Shown in pieces: positions 1 through 12,350 of a DNA stretch of 64,000 nucleotides. A program made the translations under genes and the position numbers. Positions within the stretch are counted from its first letter, which is position 1, and each line of letters starts with the position of its first letter. The stretch comes from Lineus longissimus. Lineage: Eukaryota > Nemertea > Pilidiophora > Heteronemertea > Lineidae. The notes beneath the pieces were generated by a model. The model was not told the DNA's origin, searched no databases, and saw only the letters and a program-made list of their open reading frames with translations. The stretch lies in contig NC_088321.1 of assembly GCF_910592395.1 (NCBI RefSeq), forward strand, positions 12,896,001 through 12,960,000. The letters run 5' to 3'.

Positions 1-238
1 AGACTTGACCTACTTTAATTTTTTTTACTTGTTTCATAATTGTCGTATAAAAATTAATTAATTTCAATAACATAAGTTGCAATAACGTTAACTGTGGAGT
101 GATGAGAACGCAAGGCAATCAATGAAGATAACAAAAAAAAGTTACGTGTAGGATCCGTACGCGTATCTGTCCTGTCCTGTCAAACAACTATAAACAAGTC
201 CTACTGATATTACGGAATTTGATACCAACACCATATAT
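1..238. other. AT-rich flank, nothing recognised
   Basis: I see no open coding frame, RNA gene or repeat end in this stretch. It ends in the short AT-rich target sequence that precedes the palindromic element at 239. Confidence 0.5.
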
Positions 239-459
239 GTGACTCGCTCTACCAAAACTAGGCGCTTGTCGCATCTGAACTCGACAGGTTGATACGGACT
301 TGTTGTTCATTTCCCTATTGTAGACATTTTGTGAAATCTATTACAAACTGATTTGGTCACATTTCACAAAAGGTCTACAATAGGGAAATGAACAACAAGT
401 CCGTATCAACCTGTCAAGTTCAGATGCGACAAGCGCCTAGTTTTGGTAGAGCGAGTCAC
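239..459. mobile_element. Palindromic MITE, 221 bp, copy 1
   Basis: Almost the whole element is one inverted repeat. It begins GTGACTCGCTCTACC and ends with the reverse complement, with arms of roughly 100 bp meeting near 345. It is flanked on both sides by ATAT, a likely 4-bp target-site duplication. A second copy of identical length lies at 10,095 and a shorter relative at 9,816, both with their own different 4-bp flanking duplications. It has no coding capacity, so it is a non-autonomous DNA transposon. Four-bp duplications are known for groups such as Sola and Chapaev, but the family is not assigned. Confidence 0.85.
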
Positions 460-738
460 ATATTGCATTTTTATTGATACATCGTATCTCACCGCTGATG
501 AGCATGACATTCTAGTGGTAACGCTTAATCTGCGGGATATACCGCATTCGCATCAGACGCAAAAGAGAGGAATAATACTTGATGAATATGAAAAAGATGG
601 TTCGAGCAAGACTCGTAAGACTTATCATGGTATCAATCTACGCAGAGAGATTCGAATGGAAGTCGATCTGCCACTTGATGCGAATCTGATCGGCCGTCTA
701 CTCAGACACGATCAGAGAACTTCCCACTCGCTATCATT

Positions 739-1190
739 ATTCATCATCCCTGTTTTGCTTAGGTTACAGTGGCGACCAGTGCGTGAGCGCATTCAATTCA
801 AGGTTCGGCTGATAGTGTACAAATACTGAATGGGCTTGCCCCCAGTATATTTCCAATCTAGCGACGCCGTACTTTAAGCTGGAGCACTCGCGTTCAGAAT
901 CAGCATATGACTTGGTGCCCAGACCAAGATTGCGATAACATTCAGTGGAAGGGGATTTGTGACACTGATTCCCGAAAGTGGAACGCTCTGCCGATAAGCA
1001 TAAGAACTGCCGATAAAATCGACAGTTTCAGGACTTCACTCAAGACATTCCTCTTCAAACGACACTTCAATGTTTGACTATTGTTTGAGCGGGGATGTGA
1101 CTTCTTGAGCAAGCACTTCTGAACATCGGTTAATTTTCAATGGAAAGGGCGCTATATGAAATGTTATTTATTATTATTGTTATTATTATC
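739..1190 (+). mobile_element. Decayed 3' end of a non-LTR retrotransposon
   Basis: Translation shows the C-terminal tail typical of CR1/L2/Jockey-like reverse transcriptases: a PVLLRLQWRPVRERIQFKV stretch near 745-805, then NGLAP, then a region with SRSESAYDLVPRP, then WNALPISIRTADKIDSFR and KTFLFKRHF, ending at a stop at 1075-1077. The pieces lie in different frames, with a break in the run of C around 840 and a stop near 935, so the copy is dead. The fragment ends in a TTATTATTATTG-type microsatellite (about 1166-1188), as expected for the 3' tail of such elements. The 5' part is missing. Confidence 0.8.
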
Positions 1191-2218
1191 CAAGGCCCGC
1201 GTTTTGGCAATATCAATAATAAATGTGAAAAACTTGTCGGCTCTGAGCATCAGGTATAGCCTACCTCGGCAACAACAAGAGCTTCGACCCCAGACAACTC
1301 ATTCACTCGCTGTTCTGGCCTGTATGGTCTTATAGTCAAAATCATTAAACTTTCCTCCGTAGGTAATACGTTTATTTTCCCTTGTCGGTTTAGTTGGCCT
1401 ATCGTCCGACCCCCATGAAAGCTGCTTTGTCAGTGGTGGTCGTTGTTATCAACATTTCGCTGATGACCCTTTGATAAGACTGTTGAACAATGGGAATTTA
1501 GGCCTAGGCGTGAGCGGGCTTTGTTTGGAGACAACGTACCCTGAATCGGCCTTGGCCTCGATTCTTTTAACTGCGAATTAGCGTAATGTTCCGTCTGTAA
1601 CATGAATCAGGCGCGACCGTAGCCGTAAAGGGTTATTGCTGCACCAGTAAACCACCACTTACTAATGATCTACGGCTCGTACCGTCTCAAGCATTTAAAA
1701 GAGAAAAATATCCTTATTAAATTTCTTACATCAGAGGATTAACTCAGAATCAATTTCGGATCAGAGTCATTCCCGATCGGTCTAAGAAAATTGAACAATC
1801 ATGACGCAATGTGGCGAAATTGGAATTTGTCTAAATTAATTCGTATCCTTTTATCCTCAGGGCTTCATATTGGTGGCGAGCGAAGGAAGCCTTAGTCATA
1901 GACCGACTGAACAGAATGGTGTACCCGCCGTAAACAGGCAGTGATTTTACTGACGAGACATAAAATTGCAACTGCCAGCGTCATTACATACACGTCTAAC
2001 GCTGGATTTGATCGATGATACTGTCGCAAATTTCTAGTAAAGCGCCGCGCAAACTGGCGATTTTCAACGCTACGACCTGCGATGGATACAATCGTCGCAG
2101 GTCGCGGCCACAGAAATCGCTCGTTTGGCATTGCACGGCTCAATAAAGTGCCTCGTGAATCTTGTCTGAAGGTAATCATTACTGTTACTGAGCAATACGG
2201 CCGAAAAAAACATTCATG
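1191..2218. other. Intergenic, dispersed repeat remnants
   Basis: No supported gene. A segment near 1495-1575 (TTTAGGCCTAGGCGTGAGCG and the following GCTTTGTTT) is also found near 14,100-14,345 in inverse orientation and near 23,885-23,945, so it is part of a dispersed repeat. Confidence 0.45.
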
Positions 2219-2412
2219 CTGTGAAACGTATCATCAGTTGAAGCCGATAACATGAATCAGCGGCGGGTTCCAACAAAACGAACCTTGACATCATATTTAT
2301 AATAGGCCAATATCGCTGTGAAACGTATCATCAGTCGAAGCCAATAACATGAACCAGCGGCGGGTTAAAAAAAAAACGAACCTTGACATCATATTTATAA
2401 TAGGCCAATATA
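2219..2412. repeat. Two-copy tandem repeat, 97-bp unit
   Basis: The segment starting CTGTGAAACGTATCATCAG at 2219 is repeated directly at 2316 with only a few changes, including a poly-A expansion near 2370. Both copies end in AATAGGCCAATAT. It is a simple local duplication with no coding content. Confidence 0.85.
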
Positions 2413-2423
2413 AACTTAACCCA

Positions 2424-2632
2424 CACTCTTTAAGGTGGTTTTCAGCTTTTGAAAAACATCTACTGGTTTTTCGGCCAACATAAATATATACCCCGTACAG
2501 GTTTTTCAGCGACAATCTCGAAAATACCTAATTTTACCAAAAGAAACATCTACGGGGTGCATATTTGAGTTGGCCGAAGAACCTCCAAAGTCTTTTCAGA
2601 AGCTCAAAAACATTTTTTGTCTAAGAATGTAC
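2424..2632. repeat. Family C MITE-like element
   Basis: This segment has imperfect inverted ends (CACTCTTTAAGG on the left, TTTTTTGTCTAAGAATG on the right) and is dense in paired motifs such as GGTTTTTCAG and GTGCATATTTGAGTTGGCC. Related elements with the same ends and inner motif occur at 17,299, 22,599 and 25,328, so it is a dispersed non-autonomous repeat. Confidence 0.6.
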
Positions 2633-3204
2633 TGACCAGTAACTATGGACATGCTCCTGTAAGAGCTCGTCCGGTAACATTTTCGAACGAACTTTCTGGG
2701 GAAGTGAAGGTGCACATTGATATATAGATGTTCCGACCATTTCCTGGATAGAACATTGGGCCTACCATGCCTGCTGTAGTTCAGGCAAGGAAGAAGTGTT
2801 ACAGGCGATTCGTTTCAATCAGCGAAGGTGGGAATGATGTACATGTACTAAGAAGATCGATCGCATCATGGAAGCATAGCCATTTTAGTGAACTGTAAAC
2901 AGTGGTAATAGTGTTTACGAGTACGCTCCGGGGGTAGTAAGGTAGTATCTTGTTAGATAATGTTGGTCTTCAAAAAAGGATGCTACAGACCATCATGATT
3001 GGCTGTTGCCGGATGGATCTGACCATGACGTACATACTGAAATGATCATATTTCTTACTCGTTCCTGCCTGCTGAAAGCGTCAAACTGGAGAAAGCTGCA
3101 TGGTTTAATCTCAGTTAAAGCAGATGGTTCAGCCTACTATTTACATTTTCTCGAGCAGCGAAAATGTACCTTATCAGTTCCTGTTTAAAAGTCCGGCGCA
3201 GATC
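2633..3204. other. Intergenic, nothing recognised
   Basis: Only short stop-bounded frames are present. I find no splice-flanked exon or known repeat. Confidence 0.4.
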
Positions 3205-3440
3205 AGTTAAAGGCCTACACCGTTCGTTGAAAATTGGAAATTTGTAATTAAATTTGGAAATTTCCAAATTGCGTTAATATGTAGTTAATACAAATTTCAG
3301 CATTGCCGGTGAGAATATACAGATATACAGCTACTATATAGATACCAAGTTTCAGCGAAATTGCATGCATGCTACATATAATTGCAGTACGGCATTGTGT
3401 TTTAATGAATTGCTATTTTCCTGGACCACCAGTAATTACA
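3205..3440 (+). repeat. Family B dispersed repeat
   Basis: Begins near AAAGGCCTACACCGTTCGTT and carries blocks shared with 6,630-6,850, 10,790-10,940 and 20,090-20,300: TTTCAGCATTGCCG, a GATATACA block and a terminal TACGGCATTGTGT. Copies in the LamG/PAN array end in the inverse GGCGTAGGCCTTTAA, suggesting inverted ends and a DNA-transposon origin. Confidence 0.6.
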
Positions 3441-4443
3441 CATTTAAAGTTGTTCGAAAATTTTCTAAGAGTGTATGACACAGGTCGTCGACTGGACCAA
3501 CTTTATTGCTTCCAGTGCTCCGGTTTAATCAAACATGTTATTCCATATTCTATTACTAAATCCTCACCAAGGGAAATGTCACAGTCAATATTGTCAAGAA
3601 TCATAAAGTTAGAACTGATTAACCAAGTAATGACACTCATGCCCCGGTCACTTCCGGCATAGATAATGACGTATGGTATGACATTTATTGACGCATATCA
3701 GTGATATTATAAACGTGGTTGAAAATCAAACATTTAAGGTTAATAGCTTATTACGTTAATTGAATCAGTTTGTTTGAAGTAAAATTTATACAATGTTACC
3801 TGTTAGTTGTTAGTTGTGGTATGTAAACCGTGGAATTTACGTATTACATGAAGCAAAGTGGGGTAATTGTAACCTCCTTTAAAGAGTCTTGGCGAATCCT
3901 CGATGAGGGAAATCTGCCATAGGGTCCGTGTACATTCTGTATACATACATCTTTTTGTGATTTAAAAAATCAATGCTGGGATTTTCATCAACTTTTACAA
4001 AAGTGTATAAGTGAATAATTCGAAAAAGTTCCAATGATTCTAAATTGTTTTATTAGCGTTTTCGTGAGACATGCCAGAATATGACTCAATACGCGGGCTC
4101 GTTTACTGCCTGTGTGAGAGAATATCTTTCAGGCCCCGTAAAATCGAGAAAAGGAGTTGCTATATCAAAATCGATCTTAATTATGTTAGTTGATATCATT
4201 CAAAATCAAAAAGCCAAAGATGATGCTTGCAATCCAAATAACTAAAATTCTAGGCGGTATTTAGGAATAATATGGCTTTTTAAGCATTTGATCATAGTAT
4301 ACCACTAAACAGTTAATAGTTATCTCAGCCCATGAGTGAAAATACTTGTACGTGGTACTTTGATATCCATTCGTACTCAGTTTTTCTAAATTTTATACAG
4401 GCATTTATCGCCATATCATTGTACAGACTTTTCGACATCCCAC
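3441..4443. other. Intergenic, nothing recognised
   Basis: AT-rich sequence with no supported exon. It runs up to the tandem array at 4444. Confidence 0.4.
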
Positions 4444-5205
4444 AATTTACATATACAATGTACACATTTATTTGTTTATTTCATTTTTTATCACAAACAG
4501 AAAAAGTCATAGATTGATTTGATATAAACCTGCTATGTCTCCTCTATAAATGTGATACCAGCCATTAGGGATTCCATCCAATTTTAAATTTACCATCTTA
4601 AGATAAAACTGGTAACAGAAATCATTGATAAAAAGCAATTTACATGTACATATTCATTTGTTTATTTCATTTTTTATCACAAGCAGAAAAAGTCATAGAT
4701 TGATTTGATATAAACCTGCTATGTCTCCTCTATAAATGTGATACCAGCCATTAGGAATTCCATCCAATTTTAAATTTACCATCTTAAGATAAAACTAGTA
4801 ACAAAAATCATTGATAAAAAGCAATTTATATGTACACATTTATTTGTTTATTTCATTTTTTATCACAAGCAGAAAAAAGTCATAGATGGATTTTATATAA
4901 ACCTGCCATGTCTCCTCTATAAATGTGATACCAGCCATTAGGGATTCCATCCAATTTTAAGTTTACCATCTTGAGATAAAACTAGTAACAGAAATCATTG
5001 ATAAAAAGCAATTTACATGTACATATTCATTTGTTTATTTCATTTTTTATCACAAGCAGAAAAAAATCATAGATGGATTTTATATAAACCTGCCATGTCT
5101 CCTCTATAAATGTGATACCAGCCATTAGGGATTCCATCCAATTTTAAGTTTACCATTTTGAGATAAAACTTGTAACGGAAATCATTTATAAAGAGCAATG
5201 TCTCC
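4444..5205. repeat. Tandem array, about 187-bp unit, 4 copies
   Basis: The phrase ATACCAGCCATTAGG recurs at 4555, 4741, 4928 and 5115, spacings of 186-187 bp. Each unit also contains TTTGTTTATTTCATTTTTTA and ATATAAACCTGCNATGTCTC. Units differ at scattered positions, and the last one decays near 5,190. It looks like a short satellite or minisatellite block. Confidence 0.9.
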
Positions 5206-6629
5206 TGTGTGTACATATCTGGAGTGATAAGCCTAGATTTTACAATATGGGTGAATAATTACATAGGTAAGGTGTCATTCCTCATTAACGTGTCATAAAC
5301 ATTATGTACAAAGATAAAAGTTGAAATGAATACGTCTTAATTCAGTTATGCTACAGACGTCTTATAATTTGAGACATCATAAACAAGTCTAATAACTCGT
5401 AACAAGATCGTATGCTTATAATTGAATTGGACTAATTAGGGAACAGTCCGTGGGGTACAATGGCACTGTAAGATCATTTGGACTAAAAGTGAAAAGTCTA
5501 GCATTAACATAACTAATCGGAGATAAGATGTATATGAAAAATGAAAACCGGAAAAATATCAAAGGCCTGTCAAGGATAATATGATAATAATGATATAAAA
5601 AATGATACCAAGGACAGGGAACCAATTCAATACTTACTGTAAAATTTAGTCTGGGGATGGGGGGGGGGGGGGGGTTATCTTTTTTCAATACCAAAAAAAA
5701 TCAAATGTATGTGATGTTTTAATATTATAGGTCAATTAATTGTAAAGGAGCATGGTGGTGTAATTTGCCAGAATGTTCCTAGCAAAAGTTCCATTTAATG
5801 ACATACGTTTGATTAAATAAAAAAAAAGAAAAGAAGATACTAAGGACAGTGCATGTTTCTCCAGCTGTGATGCAATTCATGCTTGAAGAACCTTATTACA
5901 CGATAGACGCAACATTATTCCGTTGGAAGACTCCAACAATGCAATTTTCCAACAGTATTGAAACACTTTTCCTTTCCCAGGAAAAGCTAGCTTGGAAAGT
6001 TAGAAACCCTGACCGATTCTCAGAAGTCTGGGAATTGATTCTCCAGGGTGATCAAAGCAAATGCAGGTCATAATTTCAAACCAACTGGAGACAAAATGCA
6101 TTGATATCAGCTACATGAGGCATAACATTCAAATTACATTTTTGGACTTCCAAGGTATCTTTTTTTTGTGTCACCTGGTAGATGTAGTCATATTGGTACA
6201 TTGTATGTATTTAAGAAAAAGGTAATCAAACCCTTTTGAAATGGAGTCCCAAATGCTCGCAATAAAAACCGCAATATGACAAAACGACACCTACAATAAT
6301 TTCAGCTGTTCATTTTCTCGACACGTTGTTCAATTACGCAGACAAGTTTAAAGTGTTTTTGACACATCAATAAAAAAAGCATAATTTAGGAAGAACTCGT
6401 TCGGGAAATGAGCTTTATCAAACCACATCCCGGTGTGGTGGACCTTCTTCCCTCTTTTACAACATTTAAGTCTCGTCGCAATTATCAGTGTTTTTTTTCT
6501 TCTCCAATTTAACATTGACACTAAAATATGTCAAAATGAGGTCATCATAGCTGAGACTCCGTGTTATAAGAAGTGGAGGACAATTTACAATTGGTGCAAT
6601 AACTTTGCCAAGGGTGCCGCGACGCCATG
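5206..6629. other. Intergenic; poly-G tract
   Basis: No supported gene. A long G homopolymer lies near 5,658-5,674. A 74-residue frame at 5849-6073 has no recognisable domain and no convincing splice sites, so I do not call it. Confidence 0.4.
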
Positions 6630-6850
6630 GCCTCCTTCAAGGCCTAGGCCAATTATTCAAAATTTGTCATATGTAACTTGAATTTCCAATCGCGTTAACA
6701 CATACTACATTAAATTTCAGCATTGGCGTTGTGTCGAAAGATATACAAATACTATAAAAAAGTTTCAGCAAATTCGTGTGCATGATAACTACATTACGGC
6801 ATTGTGTATTACTGCATTTCTATTTTCCTGGATCACCTGTAATCACTAAC
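6630..6850 (+). repeat. Family B dispersed repeat
   Basis: Shares with the copy at 3,205 the AAGGCCTAGGCC start, a TTTCAGCATTGGCG block, a GATATACAAATACTA block, and the TTACGGCATTGTGTATTA and CTATTTTCCTGGATCACC end. Sequence between the blocks has diverged. Confidence 0.6.
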
Positions 6851-7920
6851 GTAACGACAACTAGGCCTGGTTCTTCAAAACAAGTTAGTTTCTTATTTGG
6901 CTTTAACTTCCTAGCGTTAAGTCTATGGCGCTTAACTGAAAAAAGATACTTTCAGACAATAAAAGTGTAAATGTCTACCCTTCTAGTTGATAAAAGCATA
7001 GGCAGTTACAATGTTTTTAGAGAAGCGGCGTTTTCCTGAATGTGTGTATAGGCAATGATCGGTTGCGTTTGAACCTTCGGCATTCAACCTGCCTAAAACT
7101 ATAATAACTTCAGTCCTGTGGTGGAGATTAAGCGGCTTGGCGTCCAAGGTCAAGCTGTGTTCCCCACACTTTTCCCTCGACATTGGTGTCTGCGGGCCAG
7201 AATTTCTGTCGTAAATCTTGGTGCAGGGGAAAATCTAGTAGGATCGCGTTTGAAACTGAGTGTCTGGCTTATCTAGATTTTTACATGTACGAGGGAGGAA
7301 TGCATATCATTTGTGGCCAAACTTTCAAACTGAAAGGAAGGAAGATATCACAGTCATTTTGCCAGTATCGCGTACACAGTCTAACATATAATATGCAATG
7401 GAACTGGCTAGTCACATAATCTGATTAGACATATCAAATTCGACATGGGAAGACACAAGTGTTCACATAAATGGTGCGGTGTGCCGTTACCAAGATGGCC
7501 TTCGTATTTTCATAGTATTTCACTCATAGTCAGATCACGTACATGTACCAAAAACAATCCCATACAATCAACGGCGACTGAAGGTTTAAGGCACGAATAG
7601 TATTAAGTTTTTGCAACCTTCTTCGTATTCAGCGTTGGTTTTGCACTTGGGAATGTTATTATCCAGCAAGTAGATCCTCCTCCATAGCTGGATGAGTTTT
7701 TTTACGTTCCACTACAGTTAGGCGCCAACTGGGTAATGGCCTAGTGACTCCGTCTTCGACCAGGCAGAGGTAAAGTCCAGGCAAGCTTGTCATGTTTATA
7801 ACTGGGTGGAGTTTTTTGCTTTTCCAGACAGAGACACCAGATACCAGATACAAGGAACTTTTATTGGTGGTACAATGTACGTCTCATTCGAAATTTTATT
7901 GTTCCTTTAAAACCACGTAT
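6851..7920. other. Intergenic, nothing recognised
   Basis: Short frames only, and no exon with consistent splice signals. Two similar phrases about 120 bp apart (7680-7700 and 7797-7820) may be remnants of a short local duplication. Confidence 0.35.
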
Positions 7921-8280
7921 CTACCATTGACCCATCATTGATCCATTGATGGAATCCATTATAATTTTTTGTCTGACCATCAAAGAATTTATATGAGAAT
8001 TGCTGAATTATACATACATGTATTTCCAGAATTCTGAAGATTGTTACTCAAATGGGTTTGTACTCTGCTGCATACGTTCATTTTTATTACCCTACGTCAG
8101 TGGGCCTATGATGGAACTCCCATCACCGGATCGTCCTCGGTCCATCAGTTTATCTATCATGGACCATCATAGAATCTATGATGCGATCCAGTTGTAAAAC
8201 ACGATCTGTGAAAATCATCATGGATCAATCAATTGGCAGTTCAATGATCCATGCATGGACACTTTTGCCTTTATTATATG
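7921..8280 (+). repeat. Family A dispersed repeat (uninterrupted copy)
   Basis: Rich in GATCCATGATGG-type short palindromes. It contains a co-linear series also seen at 12,990-13,600, inverted at 15,690-16,290, and partly at 20,690-20,900: GATGGAATCC, a CCATCAAAGAA block, TTCCAGAATTCT, CTGCATACGTTCATTT and TATGATGGAACTCCCATCA. This copy has no insertion at the TTCATNTTTA site and so serves as an empty-site reference for the fold-back element at 13,250. Confidence 0.7.
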
Positions 8281-9815
8281 AGGCTCTTCGAACTGCTTTT
8301 CCAACCGCCTGGTTGGGCCGGTGTAAAAGTAAAAAGTGTCCCCCTAGAAAAAGTGTCCGGGCCTATTGTATTCTGACAGATTATGGCATATGGTTCTATA
8401 GAGGCAATGACCGTCACTAGCTCAGCGCATAATAGAATCCTTTGTTCCCGGACATTTTATCCTAGGACATTTTAAACTTCTAAACGTGTGCCTACACTTT
8501 TGACGATTAATCTATTAATTGTATGCGTATGCCTAAACACAGGGTCAATCGGAACTAAATAAAGTAGTTGGCCTGACCGGGCGTTTGATTTTTTTGCAAA
8601 CCTTATTCAATCACTTTGTCTTTCAAAAAAGTGGCGAGATTTGTTGTAATAACTTGAAAGTGTAAGTCGGGTTAAAAGATCGGTAATTATTGATACTGGT
8701 GATAATAGAAGAGCTATAATGCATCATTACGTAAAGGCACTAAAGTACTACCAATAATGACTGTTACTTGTATAGAAGTGTATCGATTTTTAGTCCAAAA
8801 GGTCTATGTACTAACTAGAACGACCTAGTGACCCTCTTAGTCTTTCCGGTTTGAGTTTGGCTCTATCTATGCAATTATTTTCACAATACAGCATTTCAGA
8901 ACAGAACTAACGAGTTAAGTGCATGTATCTGCTGCCTGATTAAGGGTTTGTGACCGGCAGCCATGATTTCTCTTTCTTGCAATTGATTTTTGCACTTCAC
9001 TACCCCGACGCTTTCAAGGAAATAGCATGGGAGGTATGCATACACACTTTTGGGTAAAAAAAATGCCTTTGGAGCGTGCTGCTTATTTTTTAGTCTGGAT
9101 ATTTTTGCAACACCTTTCGAAAGCAATTATTTGCCCAAAATGACAAGCATGCACGTTCTGTACACATTCGAGGTTCGAGGCATTGTTCTGCAAAAACAAT
9201 ACGGGAGAAAGACGTTGTTGGCTGAAATATAGCCAAAATGTGACATCCCATAATCCAAGATGGCATCCCAAAGTGAAATGCAGTCCGTTATTGTTAAAAT
9301 TGGGTGTCTCGCGACAACTTGGGCCAGTGTAATAGTTTTCATGTTTTACCCTATCTCAGCATTTTATACAGACAGCCAGAGAGACCATGCGTGACTTTTC
9401 AATAACACCCAGTGCAGGACATGCTGGGGAATCAGCACCACATTTCCGGAGGACCTGTCTCGGTTCGAGGTCGGATTTCCCGGATATGCCAACCCTATTC
9501 CCGCATAGATGGAAAAAGGCCGAAGGGTTCGCCTTGACGTGTATCTCAGTGCGAAGGAGTGGGTGCCTGTCAGAGATCAAACTCAAAAATTGCTAGCTTG
9601 GGCGCATAAATGTTAAGCAGATCCACAAAAAGCCGCTGATGCCAAATGCATCCGGTTGAGCATGCGCAATTGAGAATGCGAGCTAAATAATGGGGTCAAG
9701 GCTCAAGTAATATTTCCTCCAATTCGAGAGCAATATCCACTCAGTTTAATCAGGGATGTTTTAACTCATCTTTCAGATGAAGGTCAATCTTGTTTTCTTA
9801 ATTGGACGACCAATT
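8281..9815. other. Intergenic, nothing recognised
   Basis: Overlapping short frames on both strands around 9,050-9,600 have no recognisable domain. No supported gene. Confidence 0.35.
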
Positions 9816-10003
9816 GTGACCCGTTACAGCAAAACCAGGCGCATGTCGCACAGAAGATGATCCTAAATGACACCAGGAGATAATGGAAGAAATAGGTGTG
9901 CTCGTATTTCACAAAAGGCAGACAATAGAGAAATGAACAAACAGTCCGTCTCAACCTGCCAAGCTCAGAGCGACATGCGCCTGATTTTGCTGTGACGGGT
10001 CAC
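9816..10003. mobile_element. MITE, 188 bp, diverged relative of the 221-bp family
   Basis: The ends are inverted (GTGACCCGTTACAGC on the left, the reverse complement of GTGACCCGTCACAGC on the right), followed by AACCAGGCGCATGTCGC and its inverse. The flanks are AATT on both sides, a 4-bp target duplication. The right half keeps the TTTCACAAAAGG and GAAATGAACAA blocks of the 221-bp elements, but the left interior is unrelated, so the palindrome is broken. Confidence 0.8.
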
Positions 10004-10094
10004 AATTTTGCCTTGATTTTTGCCAACATTTCCCGCTTGCTTCATTATCGTGTACTTCCAACACTTTTGATATACTCGAATAATTCGTATATTT

Positions 10095-10315
10095 GTGACT
10101 CGCTCTACCAAAACTAGGCGCTTGTCGCATCTGAACTCGACAGGTTGATACGGACTAGTTGTTCATTTCCCTATTGTAGACCTTTTGTGAAATCTATTAC
10201 AAACTGATTTGGTCACATTTCACAAAAGGTCTACAATAGGGAAATGAACAACTAGTCCGTATCAACCTGTCAAGTTCAGATGCGACAAGCGCCTAGTTTT
10301 GGTAGAGCGGGTCAC
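10095..10315. mobile_element. Palindromic MITE, 221 bp, copy 2
   Basis: Nearly identical to the element at 239-459 and of the same length. It differs at a few sites (ACTAGTTG instead of ACTTGTTG in both arms, and GCGGGTCAC at the right end). ATTT flanks it on both sides, a separate 4-bp target duplication, so this is an independent insertion and not a segmental copy. Confidence 0.88.
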
Positions 10316-12196
10316 ATTTGTATTGGTGCGAAATGTGAATAAATGAAACAAGAAGGTCATGGCATGCATTGAAATGCCCGTACTTTTGTTAATGACGTAG
10401 GGCTGATCTTGAAAAGCTCTAAATCTCAGGATGATGTGCTATGATTTATCATTCAAGATTACCGCCTGCTCTAATTGACTCGCGTTCTAATGACGTCACG
10501 CTCAAAACGACCTCTTGCATTCTGATAGGCATAGCACTTTCCAGGAATCAACCACTACACTTATGGAAATGGGGGCGGATATTGCGACATGTAGATATTT
10601 TAAAAATCCCGTAATACCATGTACGTTTCCTGCAATATTTAATGCAGTAATATGACATTTATAGTAATTTTTCTTCTTAGTTTTCATATGGGGTCACGAG
10701 TACTGTAGCCAGTCAGATTAATCTACTTTTGTTTGGCAATCCTTCTCTTGTGAGGATAAAAGTCTGTTACTTGAATACTTGACATTTGTAATTTTATTTG
10801 ATAGTTTCAAACAGTGTCAATATGTACTGAATGTAAATTTCAACAATTCCGCTGTATGGACAGATAGACAAATACTACGAATCCCAAGTTCTAGCTAATT
10901 CGAACATGTATACATGATAACAACACTACAGCATTGCGTATGGGCAGAGACATGTATTCATCCACAGGTGGAAGTGTGGCACATAGTCCGTACTGAACTG
11001 TGAAGCTGTGGTAAATACATGACTGTGATGGGTGAAAGTGGATTTATTCTTCAATCTTTGGTGGATTCTTAATCTAAAGAGCCAGGCCATAACAGGGATA
11101 TACTTTTTGATAATTATTTTAAGGAAATATTGTGGCCAGTTTAGAACTTGTAATAGGCCCATATCAGTCCGCGAGTGACGATTTGATGGCAATCCTGTAA
11201 ACAAATCTATTTTTCTCAGGCAATCGGTATTGAAATGTTTTGAATTTTTAATATTATTTTGATAAAAGCCTCTTCATAACACATGTAAAATATGGTGGGA
11301 ATTAAAGCACCCTTGGTGTACTTTTTTCACCAACCTATGTTCATTAAAATGTACACAGAATGTACACGCTGGCTAATCGAGGTCTCTGGCCGTATAACTG
11401 CTCTTTTTTTTCTTTGACCACCAATAATTACGAACGGTGTACCCCAGGTTGACATCTTGGATGCAAGCACTCAGTTCATATCATCAGATTCTTTCACTTG
11501 AAATAAAATAAAGTAGATCTTTTATATGACGCCTGGAATATTTGTAAACATTGCAGTCGCACTCGACCAGATTGGGAAATCCCCTAAAAAATATGATATC
11601 CTGTGAACACGGCCTTAGATTAGAACTGATTAGTCATTTCGACTATAAATTAGAAGTTGTGTACGACAAATACAGAAAGTTCTATTAATCATGCTCATAG
11701 AAAGTCTGAAAATTCCAAGAACTGCTTACTGTGGCTGAGATATCAACCCAAGTCGAAAATCCATAAATGATTCTTATGCAATTCTTAGTTAAGGTCTTGT
11801 TCAGTTTTGTGTACATTTGCATGCAAGTTCGTTGCAGAATTACCGTATATCTTGTGTACATGTCTTGTTCATTCGTTCAAGGTTCTTGGAATATTCTTAG
11901 TTAAGAACTTAACTAGGAATGTTGTAACAAGTGTCATTGCAAATGAACACCAAACTGAGTTATATCTTTATAACTCTAACCTTACAATATTCTTATTACA
12001 AACATCCATGCAAATGCACAGGAAATTCAATAAAATTTTAAGTCTAGTAAGAATCGTTTAAGAATCTTACCTAGATTACACGATAATCATTATACATGTT
12101 TCTAACGAGGTCTGCTGGCTTGACCTGTGATAATGCAGGTCATTTAAGAGTTGATTACACGCAATCCTAAAGCAATCCTTAGAAATCCTTCCAATT
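10316..12196. other. Intergenic with family B fragment
   Basis: A degraded family B repeat lies at about 10,790-10,940 (TAAATTTCAACAATTCCG, then GATAGACAAATACTACGA, then CTACAGCATTGCGTAT). No supported gene; frames at 10,926-11,204 and 11,807-12,061 show no domain. Confidence 0.4.
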
Positions 12197-12350
12197 GAAG
12201 TGAGTGCAAATTTCAAGAGTGGGGGTTCATTCTCTGGAAAACAAAGAACAGACGCCCACTCTTGAAATTGACATTCACTTTATTTTGAAAGTTAGAGTTC
12301 TAATTGCTTTAGGATTTCAAGTTCTAGCCAAAATGGTGGTGCGTATGGTT
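12197..12350 (+). repeat. Family D repeat, without PAN exon
   Basis: Starts AAGTGAGTGCAAATTTCAAG and carries a short inverted pair (TTTCAAGAGTGGG against CCCACTCTTGAAATTG). It continues with CATTCACTTTATTTTGAAAG, CTAATTGCTTTAGGATTTCA and TTCTAGCCAAAATGG. The same order of blocks flanks every PAN exon of the array at 31-54 kb and occurs without the exon at 28,650-28,925. Confidence 0.65.
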
